A stretch of DNA of 64,000 nt, from assembly GCF_947502415.1 (NCBI RefSeq), contig NZ_CANMZV010000004.1, positions 62,001 to 126,000 of the forward strand. The letters are read 5' to 3'. Every line of letters begins with the position of its first letter. Position 1 is the first letter of the stretch. Both the position numbers and the translations under genes were made by a program. Positions 16,635 to 25,240 of the stretch are shown piece after piece. The stretch is from an uncultured Photobacterium sp. (lineage in GTDB: Bacteria; Pseudomonadota; Gammaproteobacteria; Enterobacterales; Vibrionaceae). The notes beneath the pieces are model-generated. The model had not been told where the DNA came from. It ran no database searches and saw only the letters and a list, made by a program, of their open reading frames with translations.

Positions 16635-18469
16635 TGCAAGAAACTCAAGAACATCGTTATAGCGTTGGTATCGACTTAGGTACCACCCACTGCGTATTAT
16701 CATATGTCGATCTGCAAGACGAAGAAGCACAAATAAACGTCATGCCGATCGCCCAACTTACCAACCCGGGTAATGTTGAAGAAAAAGACCAGCTACCATC
16801 ATTCATGTATCAGGCTCACGAATCAGAGCTTGCAGAAGGTGATACGGCACTACCATGGAATGCTCAGCCAAACGCAATCGTTGGTGCCATGGCCCGTACG
16901 CTGGGCAGCAAAACACCAATCCGCCTGATTGCCAGTGCAAAAAGCTGGCTATGCCATGGCGGTGTAAACCGTCGTGACGCATTCCTTCCACTTAATAGTC
17001 CGGAAGAGGTGGCGAAAGTTTCTCCATTAGATGCGACTCGTAACTACCTTGAGCACCTGGCTGAAGCGTGGAACAACCAGCATCCTGAAACCCCGCTGTT
17101 TGAACAAGACGTCACGATTACTGTTCCAGCTTCATTTGATCCGGCAGCCCGTGACCTGACAGCAGAAGCTGCACGCAATGTTGGCTTCAAGCACATGACC
17201 CTGCTGGAAGAACCACAAGCTGCGGTATACAGCTGGCTTAAGAATAACGACGATACATGGCGTGACCAGGTGTCTGTCGGTGATGTGATCCTGGTTGTTG
17301 ATATCGGTGGTGGTACTACTGACTTGTCATTGGTTGCAGTTACCGAAGAAGACGGCAACCTGACTCTAAACCGGGTTGCTGTTGGCGATCACATCCTTCT
17401 GGGTGGTGATAACATGGATCTGGCTCTAGCTTACCGCCTGAAAATGAAGCTGGCTCAAGAAAGCAAACAGCTTCAACCATGGCAGATCCAAGCAATTACT
17501 CATGCTTGCCGTGACGCTAAAGAAGCACTACTGAGTGATTCAGAACTTCAGGCTGTGCCAATCGTAGTTCCAAGCCGAGGCTCAAAACTGCTTGGCGGCA
17601 CCCTGCAGACCGAACTGACTCAAGAAGAAGTTCAACAAACACTGGTTGAAGGTTTCTTCCCTCGTAACAGTGTCGAAGAACATCCGGTTGAAATGCATCG
17701 CGGTGCGCTGACTCAAATGGGTCTACCTTATGCGCAAGATGCCGCTGTGTCTCGCCATGTCGCTGGTTTCCTTAGCCGCCAGTCTTCGGCGGTTGATGAG
17801 TTGTTTGAAAAATATGAACAAGTTCATGAAGGCTTTATCCGCCCGACTGCAATTCTGTTCAACGGTGGTGTGCTAAAATCTCAGCTGCTGTCTGAGCGCC
17901 TTCTTTCTATCATCAACAGCTGGCTGACAACTGCCGATAGCCCTGAAGCAAAACTGCTGTCAGGTGTAGATCTTGACCTTGCTGTAGCAAGCGGTGCGTC
18001 TTACTACGGTTCTGTCCGTAGAGGTAAAGGCGTTCGTATCCGTGGTGGTATTGCAAGCAGCTACTATGTAGGTATCGAAAGCTCGATGCCGGCAATTCCT
18101 GGTATGGAACCTCCGCTGGAAGCACTGTGTGTTGCACCATTTGGTATGGAAGAAGGCACTCACGCCGATGTTCCTAGCCGTGAGTTTGGCCTGGTTATTG
18201 GCCAGCCGGTTCAGTTCAAATTCTTTGGTTCAACAGTCCGTCGTGATGACCCGGCCGGAACCCACCTTGACTGGTGGCAGCCTGAAGAGTTGGAAGAACT
18301 ACCAGCAATCCAGGTTACTCTGCCAGTATCTGAAGGCCGTACAACCGGAGAAATCGTCCCTGTTCGCCTCGCCTCGCGGGTGACAGAACTAGGCACCCTC
18401 TGCCTTGAAGCTATCCCTACTGATGGCGGCGAAAAATGGCAGGTTGAATTCGACGTACGCGAAAAATAA
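16634..18469 (+). CDS. Atypical Hsp70 family chaperone, short form
   Basis: 611 residues. Hsp70/actin ATPase signatures are intact: phosphate-1 loop GIDLGTTHCV (12-21), phosphate-2 loop VVDIGGGTTDLS, and adenosine motif ILFNGGVLKSQLL. It carries a family-specific block SAKSWLCHGGVNRRDAFLPL, shared with the next gene, that DnaK lacks. After the ATPase domain only a short region (about 170 residues) remains, so there is no normal alpha-helical lid and the EEVD-like tail is missing. Overlaps the DUF2760 gene by one base. No J protein or GrpE gene is adjacent. It differs from DnaK, HscA and HscC by these blocks. Clients unknown; likely acts with the neighbouring longer Hsp70. Confidence 0.9.
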   Translation: MQETQEHRYSVGIDLGTTHCVLSYVDLQDEEAQINVMPIAQLTNPGNVEEKDQLPSFMYQAHESELAEGDTALPWNAQPNAIVGAMARTLGSKTPIRLIASAKSWLCHGGVNRRDAFLPLNSPEEVAKVSPLDATRNYLEHLAEAWNNQHPETPLFEQDVTITVPASFDPAARDLTAEAARNVGFKHMTLLEEPQAAVYSWLKNNDDTWRDQVSVGDVILVVDIGGGTTDLSLVAVTEEDGNLTLNRVAVGDHILLGGDNMDLALAYRLKMKLAQESKQLQPWQIQAITHACRDAKEALLSDSELQAVPIVVPSRGSKLLGGTLQTELTQEEVQQTLVEGFFPRNSVEEHPVEMHRGALTQMGLPYAQDAAVSRHVAGFLSRQSSAVDELFEKYEQVHEGFIRPTAILFNGGVLKSQLLSERLLSIINSWLTTADSPEAKLLSGVDLDLAVASGASYYGSVRRGKGVRIRGGIASSYYVGIESSMPAIPGMEPPLEALCVAPFGMEEGTHADVPSREFGLVIGQPVQFKFFGSTVRRDDPAGTHLDWWQPEELEELPAIQVTLPVSEGRTTGEIVPVRLASRVTELGTLCLEAIPTDGGEKWQVEFDVREK

Positions 18470-18482
18470 ACCCTACCCTATT

Positions 18483-18514
18483 ACGGCGCATCCACGATGC
18501 GCCGTGATTTTTTT
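18483..18514 (+). terminator. Strong internal terminator between the two Hsp70 genes
   Basis: ACGGCGCATC/GATGCGCCGT: ten perfect base pairs with a three-base loop followed by GA and seven T. The ribosome site GGAG of the next gene begins directly after the T-run. Unusual position inside an apparent operon. Confidence 0.85.
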
Positions 18515-18524
18515 GGAGTAATAG

Positions 18525-21359
18525 ATGTCTTCCCCTCGTTATCTTGTCGGTATCGATTTAGGTACAACTCACACCGTTGTCGCATACACCCCAATAACCG
18601 ACGACCTCGAAACAAGCCCTATCAACATCTTTGAAATCGACCAACTGATTGCACCAGGCGAAGTTGCGAGAAAGCCCCTACTACCTTCATTCCGCTACCA
18701 TCCAGCTGTCGGAGAAATCACCCCGTCAGAGCTGGTATTGCCCTGGGATATCGAACCTGTGCTAGGTGATATCGACAATGCCATTATTGGTGAATTTGCT
18801 CGTGAACTTGGTGCCAAAGTTGAAGGTCGTCAGGTTGTCAGTGCCAAAAGCTGGCTTTCTCACACAGGTGTTGACCGTAGTGAGCCCATCCTGCCATGGT
18901 CTTCGAACAGCAATGTAGACAAAGTTTCGCCTGTTATTGCAAGCGCCAGCTACCTTAACCATGTTCGTCAGGCATGGGATTACCATCATCCGAATGCAAA
19001 ACTGAAAAATCAGGAAGTGGTTATTACCGTTCCAGCATCTTTCGATGAAGCCGCTCGGGCATTAACGCTCGAAGCCGCAGCTATGGCTGGCTTACCGAAC
19101 ATACTGCTACTCGAAGAGCCACAGGCCGTTTGCTACGACTGGTACGCAAAGAATAAAGCTGACGCAGAGGAACTACTTAAAGATATTCCTCTGCTGATGG
19201 TGTGTGATATCGGTGGTGGTACAACGGATCTGAGCCTGATAAAAGTCAGCACAAAAGAAGACAAATTGACACTGGACCGTATAGGTGTCGGCGATCACCT
19301 GATGCTTGGCGGTGATAACCTTGATCTGGCCCTGGCCCATAAAGCGGAACAACGGCTACATGGCGGTGCTAAAAAACTCAGTGCGGCCGGCCTGTCCAAA
19401 CTGATCCAGCAAACCCGCAAAGTTAAAGAACAATTGCTGTCTGGCAATGCACCAGAAACAGCTAAAGTGACCTTACTGGGTAGCGGTTCAAAATTGATCG
19501 GCGGATCAAAGAGCATTGAGCTAACCCGTGAAGAAGTACATAACATTGCCCTTGATGGCTTCTTTCCGAAAACAGAATATAAAGATCAGCCAAGCCACCG
19601 TCAGGCAGCGGTTGTGGAGTTTGGCCTTCCCTACGCAGCTGATCCGGCCATCAGCAAACACCTTGCGCAGTTTATTGATTTGCATGACAAGGTTTGCCGT
19701 GAAGCCCTAACAACCAATGACGTCACCATTGGTGACAACCAGCCAGCCATTCCTGCGGCAATATTGCTTAATGGTGGCGTCTTCAATAGCCCGATACTGG
19801 CGGAGCGCGTACTGAATACCTTTTCACTCTGGAAAGGTGACGACGTCACAGAATTAAAGAACCCGCATCCGGACCTGTCTGTTGCCTATGGTGCTGTAGC
19901 TTATGCAAAAGCTCGTCACGGTGCTCAACTGAAAATTGGTGGCGGTTCAGCCCGCTCCTTCTTCCTTGCTCTCGATGACAAAAAAAAGACCAAACAAGGT
20001 ATTTGCATCCTGCCAAAAGGAATTGATGAAGGGGCAGAGATCAGATTTAAAGATCGTAAGTTTGCCTTAACACTTGGCGAGCCGGTTCGTTTCAACCTTG
20101 TCTCATCAACCGATGATGATTACACCCAAGCCGGCAAGCTATTTAATATTGATAGTGAAAGCTTTGTCTCTTTGCCACCTTTTATCGCGACGCTTGACAG
20201 TGAGCGTGATCGTGCTGAGCTGGCAGCCAACCAGAAAGATCGTGAAGAAGTCACCCTCGCCTGCCAGCTAACTGAAGTAGGTACCCTGCAAATTGAGTGT
20301 GTGAGCGTGAACGATGAAGACAAGCGCTGGAAAGTTGAATTTGCCATTCGTAAGGATTTAGCAAAACTCCAGCGTGGTCATGAAGGCTCAACCCTAGCTG
20401 AATCCGCATTACCGGCCCGAATTGGCGAAGCAATTGACGCTATCAAGCTTGTCTATGGTGGCAGTACCAAAAATGTCGACAACAAGGCCATAAAAACGCT
20501 TCGCAGTAATCTGGAAAAAATGCTGGGTAAACGAGACAACTGGGAAACTCCTTGCCTGCGTGAGCTGGCCAATGCGCTGCTGGACAGTAAAAAACGCCGT
20601 CGCCGTTCTGATCTTCACGAACGCAATTGGCTTAAGCTAACTGGTTTTGCAATGCGACCAGGGTTTGGTTATCCATCTGATGACTGGCGTATGGAGCAAG
20701 TGTGGGCGCTGTACCAACACAGTATTCAGTTTGATAGTAATACCCAGACCTGGAGTGACTGGTGGACTTTCTGGCGACGTATCGCCGGAGGCCTAAGCCA
20801 GGAGCAACAGCTCGTGATATTTAAAGATATAGCCAAGTACATCAACCCGAGCGCCCTGCGTAACGGCAAGCTCAATAAAGAAATGAATGAGCGCAGCTAC
20901 GAAGATATGGTTCGCCTTGCAGCATCTTTGGAACACCTACCATTTGATAAAAAGCTTCAGCTTATCGAGTGGCTTTTTGGCCGATTGCAAAAGACTCAGC
21001 ACGCACAGGCACACTGGTGGGCTATTGGCAGAATCGCTACGCGAAGTCCGTTCTACGGCAGCGCCCACAATCTGCTGACACCACAACATATTTCCTACTG
21101 CCTGCCGGAGCTGATGGATTTCGACTGGCGAAAAGAACCTTACATCGCTTTTGCAGCCGTAATGATGTGCCGAATGACAGGTGACCGTGCAATCGATGTT
21201 GATGAACACAACCGAGCCGAGGTCATCGCTAAACTTAAGGCAAGCAAAGCACCTCAAAGTTGGATAAAAATGGTATCGGAGGTCAAGATCCTGACTGAAT
21301 CCGAAACCAAACGTGTATTCGGTGATGCATTACCTTCAGGATTACGCTTGCTCGATTAA
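18525..21359 (+). CDS. Atypical Hsp70 with C-terminal extension (DUF3731-type), long form
   Basis: 944 residues, about 300 longer than DnaK. N-terminal ATPase: GIDLGTTHTVV (9-19), SAKSWLSHTGVDRSEPILPW, EEPQAVCYDW, VCDIGGGTTDLSLIKV and ILLNGGVFNSPILAERVLN. A beta-rich region follows to about 630. The last 300 residues are a separate helical domain with KKRRRRSDLHERNWLKLTGF, MRPGFGYPSDDWRMEQVW, WSDWWTFWRRIAGGLSQEQQ and AHWWAIGRIATRSPFYGS; I assign it to the DUF3731 type from memory. Starts 55 bases after the short Hsp70, behind a terminator and GGAG. Two paralogous Hsp70s in tandem plus a membrane partner suggest a dedicated complex; function unknown. Confidence 0.88.
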   Translation: MSSPRYLVGIDLGTTHTVVAYTPITDDLETSPINIFEIDQLIAPGEVARKPLLPSFRYHPAVGEITPSELVLPWDIEPVLGDIDNAIIGEFARELGAKVEGRQVVSAKSWLSHTGVDRSEPILPWSSNSNVDKVSPVIASASYLNHVRQAWDYHHPNAKLKNQEVVITVPASFDEAARALTLEAAAMAGLPNILLLEEPQAVCYDWYAKNKADAEELLKDIPLLMVCDIGGGTTDLSLIKVSTKEDKLTLDRIGVGDHLMLGGDNLDLALAHKAEQRLHGGAKKLSAAGLSKLIQQTRKVKEQLLSGNAPETAKVTLLGSGSKLIGGSKSIELTREEVHNIALDGFFPKTEYKDQPSHRQAAVVEFGLPYAADPAISKHLAQFIDLHDKVCREALTTNDVTIGDNQPAIPAAILLNGGVFNSPILAERVLNTFSLWKGDDVTELKNPHPDLSVAYGAVAYAKARHGAQLKIGGGSARSFFLALDDKKKTKQGICILPKGIDEGAEIRFKDRKFALTLGEPVRFNLVSSTDDDYTQAGKLFNIDSESFVSLPPFIATLDSERDRAELAANQKDREEVTLACQLTEVGTLQIECVSVNDEDKRWKVEFAIRKDLAKLQRGHEGSTLAESALPARIGEAIDAIKLVYGGSTKNVDNKAIKTLRSNLEKMLGKRDNWETPCLRELANALLDSKKRRRRSDLHERNWLKLTGFAMRPGFGYPSDDWRMEQVWALYQHSIQFDSNTQTWSDWWTFWRRIAGGLSQEQQLVIFKDIAKYINPSALRNGKLNKEMNERSYEDMVRLAASLEHLPFDKKLQLIEWLFGRLQKTQHAQAHWWAIGRIATRSPFYGSAHNLLTPQHISYCLPELMDFDWRKEPYIAFAAVMMCRMTGDRAIDVDEHNRAEVIAKLKASKAPQSWIKMVSEVKILTESETKRVFGDALPSGLRLLD

Positions 21360-21408
21360 GGTTCTGTTAGGGTTCGGGCTGTTAATCTCAAAGCATAAAA
21401 TTTCCTGT

Positions 21409-21438
21409 ATTCCCTGCATTGACTATCCTGCAGGGAAT
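21409..21438 (+). promoter_or_regulatory. 10-bp hairpin covering the ribosome site of the next gene
   Basis: ATTCCCTGCA and its exact complement TGCAGGGAAT with a ten-base loop. The right arm contains AGGGA, the ribosome site of the ATG at 21442, and is followed by TTTTA. It could be the terminator of the Hsp70 operon, a translation-blocking hairpin, or both. Confidence 0.6.
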
Positions 21439-21441
21439 TTT

Positions 21442-21666
21442 ATGTGTTTAGTGAGTATTAGCATGACCCGTACACAATTTAAGATAATTGCTCAGCGAAT
21501 TTTTAAATCAGAAAATCAGCGTGTCGCTGTTGAGGCAGTGATCTTTGATGGCCTATCCAGCTATGAAGCTGAAAAACGCTTTGAGGTACCCAAAGGTACA
21601 CTGTCGCGTAATGTAAGAAAATACAAAAACGAGATCGATTATCTTAAAACAGTTGTAGCCGCCTAA
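21442..21666 (+). CDS. Small helix-turn-helix protein (TrfB/PapB-like)
   Basis: 74 residues from an ATG at 21442, chosen because AGGGA lies five bases before it; an ATG at 21463 gives MTRTQF and is the alternative. The sequence FKIIAQRIFKSENQRVAVEA followed by VIFDGLSSYEAEKRFEVPKG and TLSRNVRKY fits the helix-turn-helix of the KorA/TrfB and PapB groups: a dyad of short helices with SYEAEKRF-x-VPKGTLSRNVRKY as the recognition part. Probably a DNA-binding repressor. It follows the Hsp70 operon by about 80 bases and is closed by a terminator at 21696, so it may be expressed by readthrough. Target unknown. Confidence 0.7.
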   Translation: MCLVSISMTRTQFKIIAQRIFKSENQRVAVEAVIFDGLSSYEAEKRFEVPKGTLSRNVRKYKNEIDYLKTVVAA

Positions 21667-21695
21667 CAGTCGACGACATTTATCTGATCGAACAA

Positions 21696-21720
21696 CGGAG
21701 AGCCAAGCTCTCCGTTTTTT
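21696..21720 (+). terminator. Terminator after the small HTH gene
   Basis: CGGAGAGC/GCTCTCCG stem with a three-base loop and six T. Confidence 0.88.
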
Positions 21721-21727
21721 ATTAAGC

Positions 21728-21798
21728 ATACCAAACTGAACAATGACCTAATCCAATCAGAGCGTTCTCAGCCGTTTGAAAACAATTCCATTTGGTAT
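21728..21798. repeat. Full-length 71-bp intergenic repeat with inverted termini
   Basis: Begins ATACCAAACTG and ends CCATTTGGTAT, so its ends are imperfect inverted repeats. The left end recurs at 4309 and 10153, and the right end (as ATACCAAATGG) at 60876. No coding capacity. It looks like a non-autonomous, palindromic-ended intergenic element; no target-site duplication was established. Confidence 0.65.
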
Positions 21799-21807
21799 CA
21801 CTTCCAA

Positions 21808-22653
21808 CTAGTCCGATAAACTCAGATCATCGCTAGACCTTAATTTGCTGCACAGGAAAAACAAGCCGCCACTCATTAATAACAAGCCTGTTTGCGTAAG
21901 CACCCCCAAACTCAAATAGGTTTGTAATGGCACTTCACTCTTCAAAATCATCACTGGCAATGAGTAAATCCCACTCAGAAAGTCGCTTATGATACTGGTA
22001 TCAAAAACTATATAAGTCGTGAGCTTCAGGACAATAACAGCAACGATAGCAGTAATAAGCGGATGGTTCGTCAGTTGAGAAATCACCAGTAAAACACAAG
22101 CAATCGGCAGCAATGACAGACTAATTACAGCCAATCGGCCAATAAAGCCCAGCCAGTGCCACAGCATAGCAGGCATAGTAACTGAAAATGAGGCCATAAC
22201 CTCATCCGTCATCAACCATTTTGCCAACAACCAAACAATGGCATCAGAGAATAAAAGCAGGACAGATGTAATTAAAGGAATTATCACCAAGGCAAAAAGC
22301 AATTTAGCCACAATAGCAAATTGATCTGAAACGGGAACTAAGCGCCAGAACATCAAACTTCCTTCCTGACGTTCTTTGCGTAATGTTTTAGGTATATACA
22401 CCATAAACAGCACAAGAAAAACCAAGCCCGAAATCATCTCATTCAGCTTTCCGATCAAACCCGCATATGCCGTGGATGCCACATCAAAGGCAAAACCGCC
22501 CATTGCTGATGTTTGCACAGTAAAGCTAACATTGTCTCCACTAGCCACCAGTGCAAAGTTCAACACCGCAAACAAAGCAATCACGAACGGCAACTTTAAT
22601 ACAATTCGATACTCAATAAGCTCTTTTTCTATCAAGCAAAGCAAGGTTTTCAT
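21808..22653 (-). CDS. ABC-2 type transporter permease
   Basis: 281 residues with six hydrophobic segments, beginning MKTLLCLIEKELIEYRIVLK then LPFVIALFAVLNFALVA, and with ISGLVFLVLFMVYIPKTLRK, RLVPVSDQFAIVAKLLFALV in the middle. The N-terminal ExxE-type helix (EKELIEYR) before TM1 and the RxEGSLMFW loop are typical of ABC-2 exporters. Its ATG overlaps the last four bases of the ATPase gene (22650-22653), so the pair is one translation unit. Exported substrate unknown; the YtrB/YtrC-like or bacitracin-type groups are plausible. The C-terminus lies next to the 71-bp repeat. Confidence 0.85.
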   Translation of the reverse strand: MKTLLCLIEKELIEYRIVLKLPFVIALFAVLNFALVASGDNVSFTVQTSAMGGFAFDVASTAYAGLIGKLNEMISGLVFLVLFMVYIPKTLRKERQEGSLMFWRLVPVSDQFAIVAKLLFALVIIPLITSVLLLFSDAIVWLLAKWLMTDEVMASFSVTMPAMLWHWLGFIGRLAVISLSLLPIACVLLVISQLTNHPLITAIVAVIVLKLTTYIVFDTSIISDFLSGIYSLPVMILKSEVPLQTYLSLGVLTQTGLLLMSGGLFFLCSKLRSSDDLSLSD

Positions 22654-23507
22654 GCATCAACCTCCAGCTGTTTTGCGATAAAGATATCTGCAAGATTGGT
22701 TTTTGTGACCTTACCGAATTGCTTTAAACTTTCTCGGCTCATGTCCTCAAACAAAAATAAATGATCATTACTTCGCGGTTTATGATAAACAGGTGATAGA
22801 GCCAATGCATTTTCTAAAGCTTCCGGAGTGGTCGTCAGAGATATAAACCGTGTTTCAAGTTCCTCTACACTGGCCTGCAATACCGGACGACCTTTTTTCA
22901 AAACCAGAATGTCAGTAAGGAGATCTTCAATTTCAGCTAATTCATGGCTTGCTATTATAAGTGCGCGATCACCGCTAGCAAACCAAGTCATCAGACTACG
23001 GTAAAATTTCTCACGATGTATCAAATCTAAACCAAGTGTCGGCTCATCAAGAATAAGAACCTTAACGTTAGTTGCCATAACCAACGCAAGATGTAATTGC
23101 ACTTTCATTCCTTTCGAGAGGTTCTTAATTCTACTGGAAAAATTTATATCTGTTTCTTCTAAAAGAAGGTTAGCTTTTTCCTGATCGAATGACAGGTGGG
23201 TACCTGCCATATACTTTATAATTTGACTGACTTTCATCCAACCAGGTAGAACAGCCACATCCGAAATATAAGCCAGATCTCTGACAATTTTCACTCGCTC
23301 TTTTATCGGGTGAAGGCCAAAAACCGATAACTGTCCGTCGTAATTTTGTGAGCCTAATATCGACTTAATTAATGTTGATTTACCTGCACCGTTATGTCCA
23401 AGCAAACCAAGGACTTGGCCTGGACGCAATTCAAAACTGACATCTGTCAGTGCTTGATGTCGCCGATATGACTTTCCTAGCTGTTTGGCTTTAATCAATA
23501 ATTCCAC
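22650..23507 (-). CDS. ABC-2 type transporter ATP-binding protein
   Basis: About 285 residues. Walker A GHNGAGKST, Q-loop region AYISDVAVLPGWMKVSQ, signature LSKGMKVQL (instead of LSGGQ, as in YtrB-like exporters), Walker B VLILDEPTLGLD, and switch histidine IIASHELAEIEDL are all present. The C-terminal 70 residues form the extension usual in this group. The start is uncertain: GTG at 23507 (used here) or TTG at 23513. Forms an exporter with the permease encoded directly downstream. No GntR regulator is adjacent, although YtrB-like systems often have one. Confidence 0.88.
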   Translation of the reverse strand: MELLIKAKQLGKSYRRHQALTDVSFELRPGQVLGLLGHNGAGKSTLIKSILGSQNYDGQLSVFGLHPIKERVKIVRDLAYISDVAVLPGWMKVSQIIKYMAGTHLSFDQEKANLLLEETDINFSSRIKNLSKGMKVQLHLALVMATNVKVLILDEPTLGLDLIHREKFYRSLMTWFASGDRALIIASHELAEIEDLLTDILVLKKGRPVLQASVEELETRFISLTTTPEALENALALSPVYHKPRSNDHLFLFEDMSRESLKQFGKVTKTNLADIFIAKQLEVDA

Positions 23508-24051
23508 AAACAATTACCCGCTGTTTATATACTCCGGGAATAATACCAAAAGATAGTGTGAATTAATAAGCGCCGACAGTTATGCCAGCGCATAATGAAA
23601 ATATTTCATAAATGATAATGACAAAAGTTTATACCTCCGTCAAAAATCGGCAGGAAAAGCAGCTAAGCAAATTCTCTGTGTCGAACTCGTGTTGCTCACG
23701 AATACAAGAGCGAAACCTCAGCCTAAACTGTTAAGCTGAAATTAATGAGAAAACAAGCACATCTTATTCTAAAGAGGTGAGTCGTGGTGTCTATTTGAAA
23801 CCAATATCGTTTCTTTGGGTGTACGCAACCTTACCACCGCCAAAAGCAGTACATTGTTTGAATGCTACTCAGTATCCATTGATGCAATTGTGTTACAGCT
23901 AATAGAAACTCTATCGCTTTAAAGCAATCAATTAAAGAATTGATATGATGATGTTCAGAAGTAAGTGTTACCTATTACAACATCTACCATACCCAACATA
24001 ATGATGGGTTTATGCATTAGATGTAATAATAACCATATTAGTAGTAACGCT
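23508..24051. other. Intergenic region, no gene seen
   Basis: About 540 bases, AT-rich, upstream of the ABC exporter. ATACCAAA at 23545 resembles a repeat end but the neighbouring bases do not match. No terminator-quality hairpin or small gene could be supported. Confidence 0.5.
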
Positions 24052-24354
24052 TTACTCGTCGTTACCTAAAAGTTCATCAGGATGAACACCATCCTTTTCC
24101 ATCAAAGCTAATATTTCAGTCATGCGTACTTGCCGTGCTTCTTCTTTAAACTCATACAACACGGCAATCAAATCATTGATCTTTTGCAATGGAATACGTT
24201 TAATGACAGCCTTCTGACGGCCTGGTACTTCATCAGCAAAGTCGATCAAAATTTTTCGGTAATCAACTCGCTCTTCTTTCATCGTACCGGTCGTAGAATC
24301 AACGTTTTTTAACATCGCAGACAGAGCTTTTTCTGCCGCTGCAAAACTATCCAT
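24052..24354 (-). CDS. Small protein resembling the H-NS N-terminal half
   Basis: 100 residues, acidic and basic mixed, helical. The C-terminal part IAVLYEFKEEARQVRMTEIL then ALMEKDGVHPDELLGNDE resembles the end of the H-NS oligomerisation region (REMLIADGIDPNELL in E. coli H-NS). No DNA-binding QGR domain follows; the stop comes directly after it. AGGTATATTTC on the reverse strand provides a plausible ribosome site. If the likeness is real it would be an H-NST-type dominant-negative partner; it may equally be an unrelated Vibrionaceae family whose function I do not know. Monocistronic. Confidence 0.6.
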   Translation of the reverse strand: MDSFAAAEKALSAMLKNVDSTTGTMKEERVDYRKILIDFADEVPGRQKAVIKRIPLQKINDLIAVLYEFKEEARQVRMTEILALMEKDGVHPDELLGNDE

Positions 24355-25240
24355 GAAATATACCTCTTAAATCATAAACCAACGTGTAATTAGCAAGCCA
24401 ATAAATAGATTAAACGTTTTTATTAAAGTGGCCTTGAGACAATAATCACGCGGTTAAACTTTTTTGCTCACAAAGAAAGACAACCTCATTAGAAAGTCAG
24501 AGGTTGATGACTGTCTGTCAATTAACATCAGTAATGATTGCGATCAGTAGTCACACTCTAATTATAATGGAAATTTGCGGCTACGTGGCCACCAGACTGT
24601 CTCACAGGCTGATAATACCTCTAGACGACTATCATGTGAACTCAAATTTAATGAATTTCATCAATTACACATGCAAAATTGTGTTCGTTAAGACACTATT
24701 CAGCCTCATTGTAAACATTTTGGTTCAAATGAAACAGATTGGCAACAGCTAAGATAGCTAAAATTCACACTTTCGCCCCTTAACCCCACTAGCAATAGCC
24801 GCCACTTATAATATGCCGAATGTGCAACGATTTAATAATATGTTAAATCTTGTATCCCGTTTCCATCGTTCAACGCTGCCCCCACCCTCTTATTTATTAT
24901 TTCTTATCCATGATTTTCATCTGACTCAGATCTTTGTGCTCTGCCTGCATACTTTCCCACCTTTCATACTAGCGAACTAAGGGTTTTAAATGAAAACTGT
25001 TAGTGTAATTCACTAAAAAAGCCGATCACGTCTAATTTTGACGTTGTAGAGCCTAGATGCATCCATTTGATTTGCTAATCCAAAGGCACTTCACCGTATA
25101 AAAAGACACCGCTATAAAAGTAAAGATGCCAAGGGTAAGTGCACCATTAGCCTTTTGCCATTTATGTTACGGTGATCATATTTTTATTTTGCGTTGCCTT
25201 CTCATTGCTGATAACCTTTTTATGTCAATAAGTTAGTATC
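24355..25240. other. Large intergenic region upstream of tRNA-Pro
   Basis: About 885 bases without a supported gene. A forward 82-codon frame at 24504-24752 has no ribosome site or recognisable sequence. GATAAC at 25210 with TTTTGC 17 bases upstream is a possible tRNA promoter. The rest is AT-rich. Confidence 0.5.

Noticed and set aside
24504-24752. Forward 82-codon frame upstream of tRNA-Pro
   Set aside because: No ribosome site, no recognisable sequence, and irregular composition.
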